Origin: Jaltomata sinuosa
Taxonomy: Eukaryota; Streptophyta; Magnoliopsida; Solanales; Solanaceae
Direction: 5' to 3'
DNA: 64,000 bases
Assembly (NCBI GenBank): GCA_003996215.1
Contig: QJPP01005269.1
Coordinates: 1 to 64,000 of the forward strand
Shown piece by piece: positions 23,403 to 35,490 of this stretch. A program made the position numbers and the translations under genes. The notes beneath the pieces are model-generated. The model did not search any database. It saw nothing but the letters and a program-made list of their open reading frames with translations, and was not told the origin of the DNA. Numbering within the stretch: position 1 is the stretch's first letter; each line of letters starts with the position of its first letter.

Positions 23403-25746
23403 TGTAACACCCCAGGATCTGAACCAACTACTGGATTGTACTCAGCAGAAAAATTTAGAAAACTTCAAGTTTCCAGAAACCACGGTCAAGATCACGAACC
23501 ATAGTCTGGAACCACGGTCCGTCATCTTGACCATAGTTTCATTTTCCAGAGAACCCCCAGTTCATGTTCCAGGAACCATGAGTCAGACCACAGTCCGTAG
23601 TCCAGGACCATGGACTATCGTGTGACTCGTGGACTCAAAGATTAGAGAAGTACCAATTTCCTTCCTCAAAACCACAGATGGGATCACGGACCGTATCTTA
23701 GAACCACGGTCCGTCTTGTAACTCATAGTTCCCCCTTAATCAGAGGACCATCACTTCAGGGCCCAGTAACCACGAGTCATACGATAAACCATCATTCAGA
23801 ACCACTATTTGTCCTGTAGACTCATGGAATCAGAACATCAGGGGACCCTGATTTATGGCCCAGAAGCCGCGAGTCAGACTACGGACCGTACTTCAAAGAC
23901 ACAACACATCCTTCGACTCGTGGAATCCTCTGACTAGAGGACCCTCAGCTAAAGTCCAAGGAACCATGAGTCATACGACAAACCATTATTCAGAACCATG
24001 GTCCATCCTATGAAGTCGTGGTTTTCTCAGATCAGAGAACCCCCAGGACTCATGGACAGGACCACAATTCAGTTGACGATCCATTGTCCAGGACTATGGT
24101 CTGTCAACCGAGTCGTGGTACTTAAGTCGCGATTTTCAGCACCTTTCTTTTAAAATTCCCATGGGTATTCCAGACTTTTCCTATCTATTTTAAGGCCTAA
24201 GCTACAATGTTTTGCTTAGTCTAAGTCTAGTAAATTAGTCAAAACTACCTAAATCACCTATTCTCCTAAAATCATCGGACACTTAAAAAGAAAGGGAGAA
24301 AAGAGGCGATAGTTTCTCTCAAGAACAAGCAAAAGGTTTCTTCAAGCTCAGTCCCAAAAATCCAAGGGATTTCTCCATAGATTCTCCACCAGGTATGTGG
24401 GATTTCACTAGTGGGTTCCTTTTACCCATTGGTTCCTTAGATTCAGTTCAGTTCTTCAGTTCTCCTAGAGTTCCTAAACTTTCTAAAATCATTGCAACTC
24501 ATATCCTATTGCTTGTATGACAGTTATTACATGTTTACTTGGGAACCTGGGATAGCCATGTGTACAGAATTCAGTAACCCTAGCATGTGTAAAATTTCAA
24601 TATTCATGATTTATACTTGTTGGTTAGTTGATTCAGTAAGTTATGCTTCAAAGTTAGAATGCTATCAGTTTCAGTATCATTGTATTGCATTCTCAAATGA
24701 TTATCAATATTTGAGCTATCCAGCATTTCAGTTTGCACTCATTGCTTTACACTCAGTTGGGAGTAGACTTAGTACCGAGCAGATAAAAGGATGAAGTATC
24801 AGTTGTTTAGTACCGAGAGAACGAAAGGATGAAGGCTCAGCTATCAGACTAGGCTGAGACCTTTAGTAGAAGTCCCTAAGTCCCAGAACTATGGCGCCAC
24901 CATAGGCATGAAAGGGGTCAGCTGCCAGATTAGGTTGTACACCCTCGTCCCTTGTAGACATCAGTTTAGTAGATCCACGTCAGATTTGTTTGTACTCTTG
25001 GCAAGGTATGAACACCCTTCCATCTAGGGTTATATATTGGCCCCACAGTTAGCTTAGCTTGGGGTATGTCGGTTAATAGTAGCTCCCACAGTCAGACTCA
25101 TATTGTATTGACCTTGTATTCAGTTATTCAGTTCAGCATGCTATATATTCATGTTAGTTACTGGGTCACTGCATTCAGCTTTTCTTTCAGTTTATGCTTC
25201 AGTATGTATTTTCGTGTTCAGTCTTTATGTTGTTCAGCTTAGCACATATCTCGCATGCTCAGTACATTCGAAGTACTGACAAATACTTTTGTGCTACATC
25301 ATTGTATGATGTAGGTTCAGGCGCTCAGCATCCAGATTAGCTTGATTTCGAGTCCTTACTCAGCAGCTTCAGTGGTGAGTCCTCATAGTTCGAGGACGAT
25401 AGATATGCTTTCATCTTTCAGTTTTATATTTCAGTTTCAGATTATTAGAGTTAGTTGGGGGCTTGTCCCAGTAACTCATATCAGTTAGAGGCTTTCAGAC
25501 ATAGAACTAGATTCAGCAACTGAGTTGTTAGTATTGTTTTTCAGACTCATTTTACTCTTATTTATATTTTATATTCAGTCATATTTGGGTTTCTTTCCCA
25601 TCTCAGATATTTAAATACTTTCAGTTTTCCGCACAGTTCATTTTTTACCAGAGATTTTCTAGTTATGCCAGGTCGTGGGTTAGCTTGGGGTCACTTGTAA
25701 TGCTAAGCATCGTGTTACGTTTAGGGGGTAGCCTCGGAGCGTGATA
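23403..25746 (+). repeat. 3' LTR of element A
   Basis: It starts TGTAACACCCCAGG and ends 'gcctcggagcgtgata', where GTGATA is a decayed GTGACA. It is 2344 bp long. Its end matches the solo LTR at 29901-32539 read on the other strand, so these two are one LTR family. A cassette of ACCACGGTCCGTG words fills 23475-24140, upstream of a TATA-like 'tatctatttta' near 24182. The frame at 24492-24794 is chance. No 5' LTR partner is present in the window. Confidence 0.88.
23475..24140. repeat. Word-repeat cassette of element A LTR (ACCACGGTCCGTG words)
   Basis: This is the longest cassette of its kind here. Words such as 'accacggtccgtc', 'cacggaccgta', 'accatgagtca' and 'gactcgtgg' recur at intervals of about 25-50 bases in both directions. 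Many copies show C-to-T decay (ACCATGG for ACCACGG). Confidence 0.8.
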
Positions 25747-26784
25747 ATGTTTAAAGCTATGTCACCATAGAATCATTAATATTTAATTTTTTGAGTTTAA
25801 ATAGTTATAGAAGGACACCTCTTTATTTGACATAGAGATTGTGATTCAATTGTTGGAGGAAACAAACAAAAAAAGTGTATATGAAAGGAAGAGAAATTTA
25901 TTATGGAAATTACTGCTAAAAACTGCTAAATAAAATGGTCGATGTATTTAGTATGACTATATGATGGTAAAATTTTAAGTTTATGGGCACATATCATTAG
26001 TAAAAACAACTAAAACAAGTGTAGAACATGCAATTTTTATACGTAAAGTAAAAAAATCAACCAATAACGAGATGGGAAAATCTAAGAAGCTAAGTGACAA
26101 TAATCAAAGCAAGCAGAATAACGACACTTACCAAAGTCCACACGCAAGAACAATAATTGCAACAATGCAAACTGAAACCTGAAATAAAGCAACGAGAAAT
26201 AATAAACTAGCTTAGACAATCATATAAAATTTTAATTAAAAAAAAGTTAAACAATGTTTACTTAAACCCAAAATTGAATTTCTCAAAGAACAATAGAAAA
26301 TGAAAGGTAACAGAATTTATTTTGGAAAATACTGCCAAAAGAAAGTTGCTAATTAAGGCTTCTTTTCTTATTAACATACTGCATCACCAATTTAGAACTC
26401 AATCACAATGAGGTGACAAAAATAAAGATCAACTAAAAAATAGATCGAACTATGCAAAGCTAGATAAAAGTACCCAGAAAGAAATGAAGAGGAAGAAGAG
26501 AAAGATGAAGGTGTGCACAAAAATTAAAAAAGAAACATACAATAGAAGATGGAATACATCCAGGTAGAAGATAGAAGAGAAGTTCAAAAGAGAATGAAGA
26601 ATGGAATGGATGTCTTTAGAGTTCTGTTGTGTCTATTGTGAAAGAGCGTAGGTTGAACATGTGGTCGACGCTGCAACAGTTTACAACTATTTGTAATGAC
26701 TGACTTATTCTCAATTTTAACTTAGAAGACAAAAATTAGGCATGTTCATACCAAATTCTTACTCACACTTCTATTATACTAGAA
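25747..26784. other. AT-rich island, no recognised element
   Basis: About 1 kb without recognised retroelement coding or LTR phrases. Two segments resemble each other, 25885-25940 and 26290-26350 (both contain 'atttatt.tggaaa.tactgc'). On the minus strand 26123-26180 reads like a short exon: an AG, about 47 bases coding VSVCIVAIIVLACGLW, then GTAAGTG. That is suggestive of a captured gene piece but unproven. The right edge reads 'tattatactag' just before the truncated B1, which loosely recalls a Helitron end. I cannot assign it. Confidence 0.35.
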
Positions 26785-28587
26785 AAATGATCGTCTAAGC
26801 AACTCCAACCACCTACGTTTTCTCAAATTTAGGTTTTTTTGGTTGAATATGTATTGTAGGTTATGATGGTTTGTGAAGATCTCATAATAAACACCATAAA
26901 GGTAATGCCTCCAAATCTTTAACGAAAAGACTACTGCCGCCAACTCCAAGTCATGAGTGGGGTAGTTCTTCTCGTGAATCTTCAATTATCTAGAAGCATA
27001 TGCAGTAACTTTGTCCCGCTGCACCAACACATACCCAAGGCCAATATTAGAAGAATCACAATACACTGTAAGGCCCTCGTACTCTACAGGTAATGTTAGA
27101 ATCAGAGCCAAAGTCAACAAAGACTCAAGCTTTTTGAATCTCGCTCCATACTCATCAGACCATTGGAAAGTCTCATTATTCTTAGTCAATCTAGTCAAAA
27201 GAGATGCAATAGAAGAGAAACCCTTTATAAAATGCCTATAGTAGGTGAATTAGACCTAGCTCTATTTTGAACTGCCTCAATTTTTTTTGATCCACCATAA
27301 TACCATCCTTGGATACCATGTTCCCCAAGAATGCCACATAATCAAGCTAGAACTCACACTTAAAAAAATTGGCATAAAATTGCTCATCCTTCATTCCCTG
27401 AAGCACGATCCTCAAATATCGTCATGCTTCTCTCTACTTTGAGAGTAGATCAATACATCATCAATAAACATGATCACAAAGAAATCAAAATAAGGCCAGA
27501 ATACCCCATTCATCAACTCTATAAATTCCACTGGGGCATTAGTCAACCCAAATGACATGACCAAAAATCATAATGACCATAACGAGTCCTGAAGGTTGTA
27601 TTAGGGATATCTGAAGCCCTAATCTTATATTATGGTAGCCTGATCTTAAGTTAATCTTTGAGAACACTGAATCACCCTGAAGCTGATCAAATAAACCACT
27701 TCTATGTGATATTGGATACTTATTCTTGATAATCACCTTGTTCAACTGTCGATAATCAATACACATCTTCATAGTACCATCCTTCTTCTTCACAAATAGC
27801 ACAAGAGAACCTACAAGGAAACACTAGGTCTAATGAATATTTTACTCAACATATCCTCCAATTGCTCTTTCAATTCCTTCAGTTTTACCGGTATCATCCT
27901 ATATGGAGGAATAGAAATAGGCTGAGTGCCCGACTATAGATCAATACCAAAATAAATATCATGATCTAGTGTAATGATCAGTAAGTCTATATTAAAGTCC
28001 TCTACAAACTCACTCACTACCGGTACTAACTCAAGTGAAGGAGTATCAACACTAGTATCCTAAATATGCGCCAAATAATCCAAACACCCTTTCTCCAACA
28101 TCGACTTTGCCCTAAGAAATGATATCACCTTCTTTGGTGCATGGATAATAGTACCCTTCCAATTAAAATGAGGGATTCCATGCATAGACAGAGTAACATT
28201 TTTGGCATGATAAGGAGATAGTCAATCCATGCCAAATATAACATTAAAATCAACCATATCCAGAATAATCAAATCTGCACATGTATCATACCCCCCAAAA
28301 GTTAGAAAGTAGGAGCAATATGCTACTAATAATTCACCCTTAGGGGTAGAAATATGAAGAGGCATAATAAGAAAATCACATATCATATTGAGACGCAAAG
28401 CAAAGTAGATAAACATATAAGAATAAGTGGATCTTGGATTAAATAAGGCTGAAGTCGATCTATAATAGACCAAAATGGTACTTGTACTAACTGCATTAGA
28501 AGGCTTGGCCTTTGGGCTACCTAGGAAATCATAGTAATGGGAATGTGCACCTCTATATTATGTGCCTCTATGACCACCTCCACGGCT
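26785..28587 (-). pseudogene. Gypsy remnant B1: gag end, protease, RT, RNase H
   Basis: Minus-strand fragments in order are: a protease segment (28222-28473, with LFNPRSTYSYM, so the catalytic D-P-G is lost), the RT start (27539-27802, KDGTMKMCIDYRQLNKV), an RT active site near 27450 (FIDDVLIYSQ), the RT-RNase H link (26986-27198) and RNase H (26779-26985, HDLELAAVVFSLK). It stops abruptly near 26785 inside RNase H; integrase, LTRs and the rest are missing. The family is the same as B2 and C, with protease followed by LNMICDF. Confidence 0.82.
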
Positions 28588-29900
28588 TATCTAGGTAGTT
28601 TTTCTCGTGAATCTTTAGTAGAAGCGTACAAAATAACATTACCCTGCTATATAAACACACACCAAAGGTTAATCCTGGAAGCATCATAATGCCCTGTAAA
28701 TCCCTCACCCTCTATAGGTAATATCAAAATCAGAGTTGAAGTAAACTAAGGCTTGAGTTTTTGAAAGCTCTTTTCACACTCATCAGACGATTGGCTAGTC
28801 ACATTCTTCTAAGTCGATATAGTAAATGGAAATGTGATATAAGAGAAACCATATATAACCACCTGTAGTAGCCAGCTAATCCTACAAATCTTTGAATCTC
28901 AATAGGTGAATTAGGCCTAGCCTGATCTTGAACCACCTCAATTCTCTTTAGGTCCACCATAAAACAATCCTTGGACACCATGTACCCCAAGAATGTCATA
29001 GGATCAAGTTAGAACTCACACTTGAAAATTTGGAATAAAGCCACTCATTCTTTAATACTTGAAGCAATATCCTTAAATACTGCTCATACTTCTCTCTACT
29101 CTGAGAGTAGATCAAGATGTTATCAATAAACACGATCATAAAGGAATCTAAATAAGGTCAGAATACCCCATTCATAAACTCTATAAACATCACCAGGGGA
29201 TTAGTCAACCCAAAGGATATGACCAAAAACTCATAATGACTATAATGAGTTCTGAATGTTGTCTTAAGGATATCTAAAGCCCTAATCTTTAATTGATGGT
29301 AGCTTGATCTTAAGTCAATGTTCGACAATACTAAAGCACCCTCAATTTGATCAAATAAATCATAAATATATGGTATTAGATACTTGTTCTTGATAGTTAC
29401 CTTATTCAACTATCGATAATCAATACACATCTGCATAGTACCATCTATCTTCTTTACAAATAGAAATAGTACACTCCAAGAGGAAATACTAGGCTTAATG
29501 AATATTTTACTCTACATATCTTGCAATTGGTTTTCCAATTCCTTCAGTTCTATTGGTGTCATCCTATATGGAGGAATAGAAATAGGTTGAGTGCTTAGCT
29601 CTAGATTTATGCCAAAATAAATATCATGATCTGGTGGAATGATTTGTAAGTCTATAAAAGTCCTCTACAAAATCACTCACTATTGGTACAGACTCAAGTG
29701 AAGAAGTATCAATATGGGTATCTCGAATATGCGCCAAATAAGCCAAGTACCTTTTCTCTACCATCCTCTTTGCCCTAAGAAATGATATCACCTTCTTTGG
29801 TACATGGCTAATAGTACCCTTACACACCAAACAAGAAATACCAGGCATGGCTAGAATAATAGTATTAGCATGATAATCCAAGATAACATGATAAGGAGAT
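28588..29900 (-). pseudogene. Gypsy remnant B2, pol part, abutting B1
   Basis: It starts inside RNase H at the KIHEKNY position, directly against the gag end of B1. Fragments are RNase H (28600-28800), the RT-RNase H link (28799-28999), an RT active site near 29115 (FIDNILIYSQ, second aspartate lost), the RT start (29158-29409) and the protease end with linker (29624-29881, ISFLRAKRMVEKRYLAYLAH). The sequence continues beyond the solo LTR at 32545. Heavy decay: many stops. Confidence 0.8.
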
Positions 29901-32539
29901 TGTCACGCCTCGAGCCTACACCCTGGATGCAACACGGTGCTTAGAGTCACAAGTGACCCCAAGCTAACCCATGGCCTGGCATACTACTGAGATATAGACT
30001 GAAAGACAATGCGGAAGCTGAAATATGTACTGAGCTCTTGAAAAAAAATATATTATAACAAAATAAACTTTCATAAACTGAGATACAAAAGCATTTGAAA
30101 ACTAATACAACTGACTGTCTGAATGTTTGTTTGTGAAGCCTCTATTAACACTGACTATAGTTAGCCGGGATATGACCCCCAACTATCTCTAATCAATATA
30201 TAAGAACTGAAAATAACTGCTATGACTACTAGCTGACTGGAGTTCCCAAATAAGGAGAACTCATCCTCTGTTGACTGGAAGTTGTGATCTATCTGACCAT
30301 GATCTTGGAGGCTAGCACTGAAACCTACATCATAAAATAATGCAACACAAGGAAGGTATGCGGTTAGTACTTTGAATATACTGAATATGTGAGATAATAC
30401 ACTAACTTTAAATCATGAGAAAGTATGTGTATACTAAAAGCATAGCTGAAAACTGGACTAAGTATAAACATCTGAGAATGCATAAGTCAACGCTGTAAAA
30501 CATGGGCTCGTTTATTGAAGAGTATAAAATATTTCTGAGTTGTAAACTATGAGATACATAGACTATAAGATAACTAAATATGCTGAAAATACTGATGAGT
30601 TGTTTAAAACTATAAATTGAATTTGGAGTACTCGGGCCCAAACATAATATGCATAAAATATAAAATATAAGGATATTCTGGAAAATATAATTTAAAAGCT
30701 ATAAAACTGAACTAAGGGCCTAGTACACAACTACTAAGTCTAATTTTTTGGGAGATTCTGTTAACCGACATAAACTACGTGAGCTAAATGCAGAGTCCGA
30801 TGTATACCCCCCATCAAGAAGACCCAATATACCTTGCCAGGGTATAGAGGCATAACTGGCATGATTACTAGTTCTGATGCCCACCTGAGGGGCTAAATAA
30901 CCTACAGTGGCACGTAATTCTGAGACTTAAGGGTACACTGAACCCTAGTCCAACTTGGTGCTAAATACTACTCCCAAATTGAACACTGATAGCTCATTTA
31001 AAACTGAAGTTTTGAAATGCTGTGTCAGAACCTAATTAATTAGGATGATTTCTGAAAGACTGTATAACTGAAAACTATTCATAAAGCATATGGACATATC
31101 TAGATATCATACTAATCATAAAACTTGCTAAATTCATAATCATTGATGGCATATCTGAATACCATGCAAATCACAAAACCTACTAAGTTCATCATAATTG
31201 ATGTCATATGTTGAAAGTCTATATTTAAAAACATATTCTTGTAAAACATATTGAAGGTAAGTTTAAGCCTGCTAAATCATGAGAAGTTTTAAGGAAAATC
31301 TGTAGACTGAAAACTGGCTAATTTCATGCTTAAAACTGAATGCTAGTAATCTAGGTTAAATTCTGAAGAAAACCAATTCTCATGAAAGTACTACAATCTT
31401 ATAAATTTTTTATTTCTTAAAGTTCTTGTGAAAGCTCATGCAAGTCATTGAAAACATGGTACAAATCTTCTAAAATAGGGTAAAAATTATGTAGAAATCA
31501 TAAGGACTGAAGTTTGTAGAATTTAGCATGATTGGGTAAGAACCTTAATTTCTAACATCATGAAATTTGAAATAGAAGACTGAGGTTTTGGGCATAAGGG
31601 CAAACTAAACCCTTACTAACTACCCACATACCTGGTTGTAGAAGATTCTTGAACTGAAACTGAGGTTTGATGCTTTGGAGAAGAACTCTAGGCCTGAGAG
31701 AACTCTCTTCTTTCTTTTCTTTTCTAACTTAGAATTTCTAATTGAGAGAATGAGGGAACTTAGTCGTAACTCACTTTAAATCCCACCTAAAAAAGGCTAA
31801 AACGACTTAAAATTGGAATTAAAAGCAAGGTGGAAAAAGTCTAAGATATCTCTAAGGAAACTAAGTAAAAACTGCTGGAAAAACTCATCACTGGGTTCTA
31901 CGAGCATGAACCACGACTCGTAAAATGGATCACGATTCGTGGATTGAGGTCGTGGTTCTTAGACCACTTTTCTGGCCTCTGAACTAATTTTCACGAGTTG
32001 GTTTCATGACCCGTGGATCATTTCCACAACCTATGGAACCCCCTCATGGTTTTTCAGGTGAAAATTCAATTTGCAGGACTGATTTCCATGAGTGCAATCC
32101 ATGTTCCATGGTTTGATCCACGAGCCGTGAATTTCTCTTGTGGTTTCTATCTGTCTGTTTGACAGACAGATATATTTTAGTAAAATATTGATATTTTTTT
32201 TACTCTAAACTTGTATTAATGCGCGGTCAGTGGCGTTTCAAAGAAGATTCAAAGGCCTTTATTTTGGTGGGTACTAGGCCACCTAACTCTTCATATTCTA
32301 GGAGTTATGATCGTTTGAACTTGACCCTTGAAAAATCTTACACTAAAACTCAATTAGTAAGGAAACTTTCAACTCAACTTTGAGTTAGAGGTTCTTTATG
32401 AACCTAATTCATATATAATAAACTTCCCACACATAAGTATTGATCTCAACACCTATTTACCATTTGAAATCATCTGGTTCGAATCTAACAACATATGAAA
32501 ATGGTCTGGATCTTAGCTTAGAATTTTCGGGGTGTTACA
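29901..32539 (-). mobile_element. Solo LTR (element A family) inserted in B2
   Basis: A single 2639-bp LTR with TG at 29901 and CA at 32539, bounded by GAGAT at 29896-29900 and 32540-32544. B2 reads through perfectly once it is removed ('gataaggagat' plus 'agtcaatccatg', as in B1 at 28208). There is no internal sequence, PBS or polypurine tract, so it formed by recombination between the two LTRs of a full element. Its word cassette (CACGA/CGTGG words) is at 31880-32150. Confidence 0.93.
31880..32172. repeat. Word-repeat cassette and hairpin in the solo LTR
   Basis: The block has 'cacgactcgta', 'cacgattcgtgg', 'cacgagttgg', 'cacgagccgtg' and related words. At its edge, 32148-32172 is a perfect hairpin with 10-bp arms (TATCTGTCTG / CAGACAGATA) and a 5-base loop. 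Confidence 0.75.
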
Positions 32540-32544
32540 GAGAT

Positions 32545-33840
32545 AGTCAATCCATGCCCAATATAACATCAAAATCAACCATATCCAAAATGATCAGATC
32601 CGTCCATGTCTCTTACTTTTACAAAGTCACAAAATAGGACCGATACACTTGATTCACTATTAAGAATTCACCCATGAGGGTAGAAACATAAATATGCACA
32701 GTAAAAAATCACATATCATATTTAGTCATGAAAAAAAGTAGGTAACACATAAGAATAAGTAGATCCTTGACAAATAAAGCTAAAGTCGATCAATTATAGA
32801 CCTAAATGATACTTGAAAGAACTACATTAGAAGTATCAAACTCTAGTATACTTGGGAAAGCATAATAATTGGTATTATTCTCCTTCGAACTATGTTTCTC
32901 TATGACCACCTCCGTATCATGTTTGGGATCCATCTTTAGCTACATGGGAATCACTCCTTCCACTTTGTTCACCCTATCTAGCTGGTGATGCTGGTTCCTT
33001 TACGCTTGTAGACCTGTACAACCAAAGGCCTATTAGCAGGATAGACTAGTTCAGAGTTTACCTCTCTCAATGCCTTGAAACTGAGACTCAAGATGGACCA
33101 AGTTACCTCACCTTTTGCTTCTTCTCGAGCTAGATTTGGTCATGGAGATCCAATGGCGATTAGTTGAGTTGAATCTACAAAGTGCTTAGGGTGGAGAGGT
33201 ACGAAGGAGCTTCAATGGTTAGCTGAGTCAAAGATACTAGGGTCACACCGAGCTTTCACGAGATGGAACCTCCATCAAGGGAAGCTTAGCTCTGACAAGA
33301 ATGGCAAAGGCGGCAGAGGATTGATTTATAGTATGCCATTTCATTTCCCCAAGACAACTACGTTTTGTTGTCTTTATTTTCCTTTTTGGTTTTTGTTATT
33401 TTTCTTGGGCAGAGTCTTTCAATTGGGCCAGAACTTGTAAATATTCCTTTGGTCTGTTGTTTTTAATAAAGAGGCCCGAACCTCACCTTTAATTAGAAAA
33501 AAAATGTTGGTTCCTTATGGGCATGAACCTAAGAACCATGATGTATCCCACCCTGCCTCAGGCTAAGACACTCTTTAGCCAAATGACCCAACTCTCCAAA
33601 ATCATAGCACCCTCTATCGATCATAGGTTGATAAGATAGTCCAAATGAACTAGAGTATCCATAGTAACTTGAGAACCCTGAGATACTTGTTTGTACTCTG
33701 ACTGCCCTGACTATTGTACCCAAAATAACCATTGTCTAAAGTCTATAATTCTGCATGAATAGGCCTTCTAGACTAGAAATGGTGACCTCTACCTGAAAAT
33801 TACCACCCCCAAGAAAAATTACCACTAAAGTTGTGCAATG
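32545..33840 (-). pseudogene. Gypsy remnant B2, protease start and zinc knuckle, interrupted by a retroposon
   Basis: 32545-33000 continues the protease and end of gag of B2 (a stretch reading NNTNYYAFPS, matching the YAF motif of C at 43500). After the insert at 33001-33503 the sequence resumes at 33517 with the zinc-knuckle region (33529-33732): CYDFGELGHLAKEC, where the second cysteine is phenylalanine. Gly/Tyr-rich sequence flanks it, as in C. The capsid part is missing. The last 340 bases belong to the tandem duplication that starts at 33486. Confidence 0.75.
33001..33503 (+). mobile_element. Short LINE-like or processed retroposon
   Basis: A 503-bp insert ends in an A-run (33497-33504) preceded by 'tttttaataaagaggcc', a poly(A)-signal-like phrase. 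It is flanked by a 13-bp direct repeat with one mismatch, ATGYTGGTTCCTT, at 32988-33000 and 33504-33516. Poly(A) plus a target repeat of this length is the mark of LINE-type retroposition. I cannot tell whether it is a 5'-truncated LINE or the 3' end of a cellular mRNA; no convincing frame remains. Confidence 0.6.
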
Positions 33841-35317
33841 GGATTTACAAATCGTAGATTCCATATACAATCATGAATCCCTTTGTGAATTATTCATTTT
33901 TAACACTTAGCATTATTTTTTTATTTTTTGGTCAATCTAAAGAGGAAGGATAACTTTTACGATCGTATATGAAATATATTGACTTTAGAAGTCATCTTCC
34001 TCACCAAAATAGTGATCTCGACATGCTTAGCCCTGGGTTTTGGCTTTTAAGATTGAAAATTCAACTACCCTTAGCCCCAGTAGTGTATCCACCTTCTTTT
34101 TCAATATAAATAACAAGAATTTTAGAGGTCTAATCCCCTTCCATTAAAGATCTCCTATGGGTGTGAAACCTTTAGAATTTTGGCAGACTTATATAATACG
34201 TGGGTTTTAAGCCACTACTTAGACAAACTAATATATAAATATAAAAATCAAGTTATACTTAGCATTGCATACCATATATTGAGTGATTCGGGAGAATTGA
34301 GCCAAAGAGCTTGAGTTTTGTTGCTTATGCATTGGTGAGTGCAACAGAGAGGGACAATGAGGGTTTATGAGAGAGTGTGTGTGAGTTTATAATGAGAAAA
34401 TCATAGGTTTTTCTTGTAAGAAAAAAACGATTACGAGAGAGAACGTCTGAATGAAGGTAGAGGTTAGGTATTCATACCCTTCACTCATGTATGGTGAAAT
34501 ACATGGCTTTGGATTCAACTCTACAATTTAAACCATGGAAGGTAGAGTTTCCCTAGATTTCTGAGTTAAAAGTGAATCCATGTTCATAAATTAGACTGCA
34601 AAATCCATTTACGATCCGTGGATTCTTTACCTATTTTTGCAACTATTTCGTCAATCTATGACCATATATTAGACTGTGAAATCTATGTACTGTTCGTAAT
34701 TGTGGCATGAAAAGCCCAGAGACTTGTTTCTTTTTAGTTTTTTTAGTTTTCTTTGAAGTCTTGCATCACAATACACGTCAAAACCAAGAGAAATAAAAAT
34801 CAAACTAACCAAAAAATTAAAAAAAACTTGGGTTTCTTCCCAAGACGCGTCAGGTACCACATTAGAGTGGTAGGTATGGGTTTCCTGTTAATTAGAACTT
34901 GATTTAATATAGTGACATAACAAGGTTATCACATCAAAGTGATAAGTATGGGTTGCCTCCTAATTAGTGCTTGAGTTAACATCGCGGCACAATATGGGTC
35001 ACACAATCACTAGACCACCTCTTGAATCAAATAGTCTAACACATGGGACTTGTCTTTTTCCTTATATCCAACTATAACATCCTCTTACTTGTTCAGCAGT
35101 TTCACACTACATTTACCTCGGGGTTGGTCAACAAAGCTGAGATGATCACTAGTTCCTTATCCGTTTGACTTAGAAACTCAGACCTTACCTCTAACAATTA
35201 TAGTCTAAGCTCCAGAGTTCTGTCCACTTCATGGAGAACATTAATCACAAGATGTTGGCATATGCTTGACAATTCCATTCTCTTACCAGGTTAAAGATCA
35301 TGATGTTTGGGGGAAAA
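33841..35317. other. Non-coding LTR/3' UTR-like sequence, first duplication unit
   Basis: No coding sequence. On the minus strand 34820-35010 reads as the segment that follows pol in Athila-like elements ('aggaggcaacccatac', 'tgggaagaaacccaag'), with two to three diverged copies of a ~70-bp unit. Downstream (34670-33850) are phrases like 'tttacgatccgtggat', which may be a weak word cassette. The frame at 34669-34860 is a read-through of this. The same content repeats at 35830-37308 in the second unit. Confidence 0.45.
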
Positions 35318-35490
35318 TGTGTATAAACTATTCACTCTTTGCCTCATATTTAGCACTTTTGTCATTGTTTTAGTGTTAATTTTATGAATTGTGCTAATAT
35401 TCATGTATTTTTATATGTAGGAGCGTCTTGAGGGTTTTGAAGCATAACCAAGAGAAACTGGAGCAAAAAATAAAAAACCAAAAATAATCA
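35318..35490 (+). repeat. Partial Athila-like LTR, first duplication unit
   Basis: It matches the first 170 bp of the LTR at 37322, with the same polypurine tract before it ('tttgggggaaaa'). The duplication breakpoint cuts it off. Confidence 0.75.

Larger units (their letters stand above)
1889..25746 (+). mobile_element. Element A: Del/Tekay-type chromovirus, 5' truncated, split by element 1
   Basis: The coding sequence runs from the protease C-terminus at about 1900 through RT and RNase H to 3947. It resumes at 21920 in the same reading frame with the integrase zinc-binding region, core and chromodomain, followed by a polypurine tract and a 3' LTR ending at 25746. The break is exactly the 5-bp duplication TCCTT around element 1, so the two halves are one element. 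The 5' LTR, gag and protease active site are absent: 473-1888 is an unrelated LTR. It is the oldest layer of the three-layer nest. Confidence 0.85.

Noticed and set aside
24492..24794. 100-codon frame in the element A LTR
   Set aside because: Cysteine- and tyrosine-rich chance frame in R/U5; sister LTRs do not keep it.
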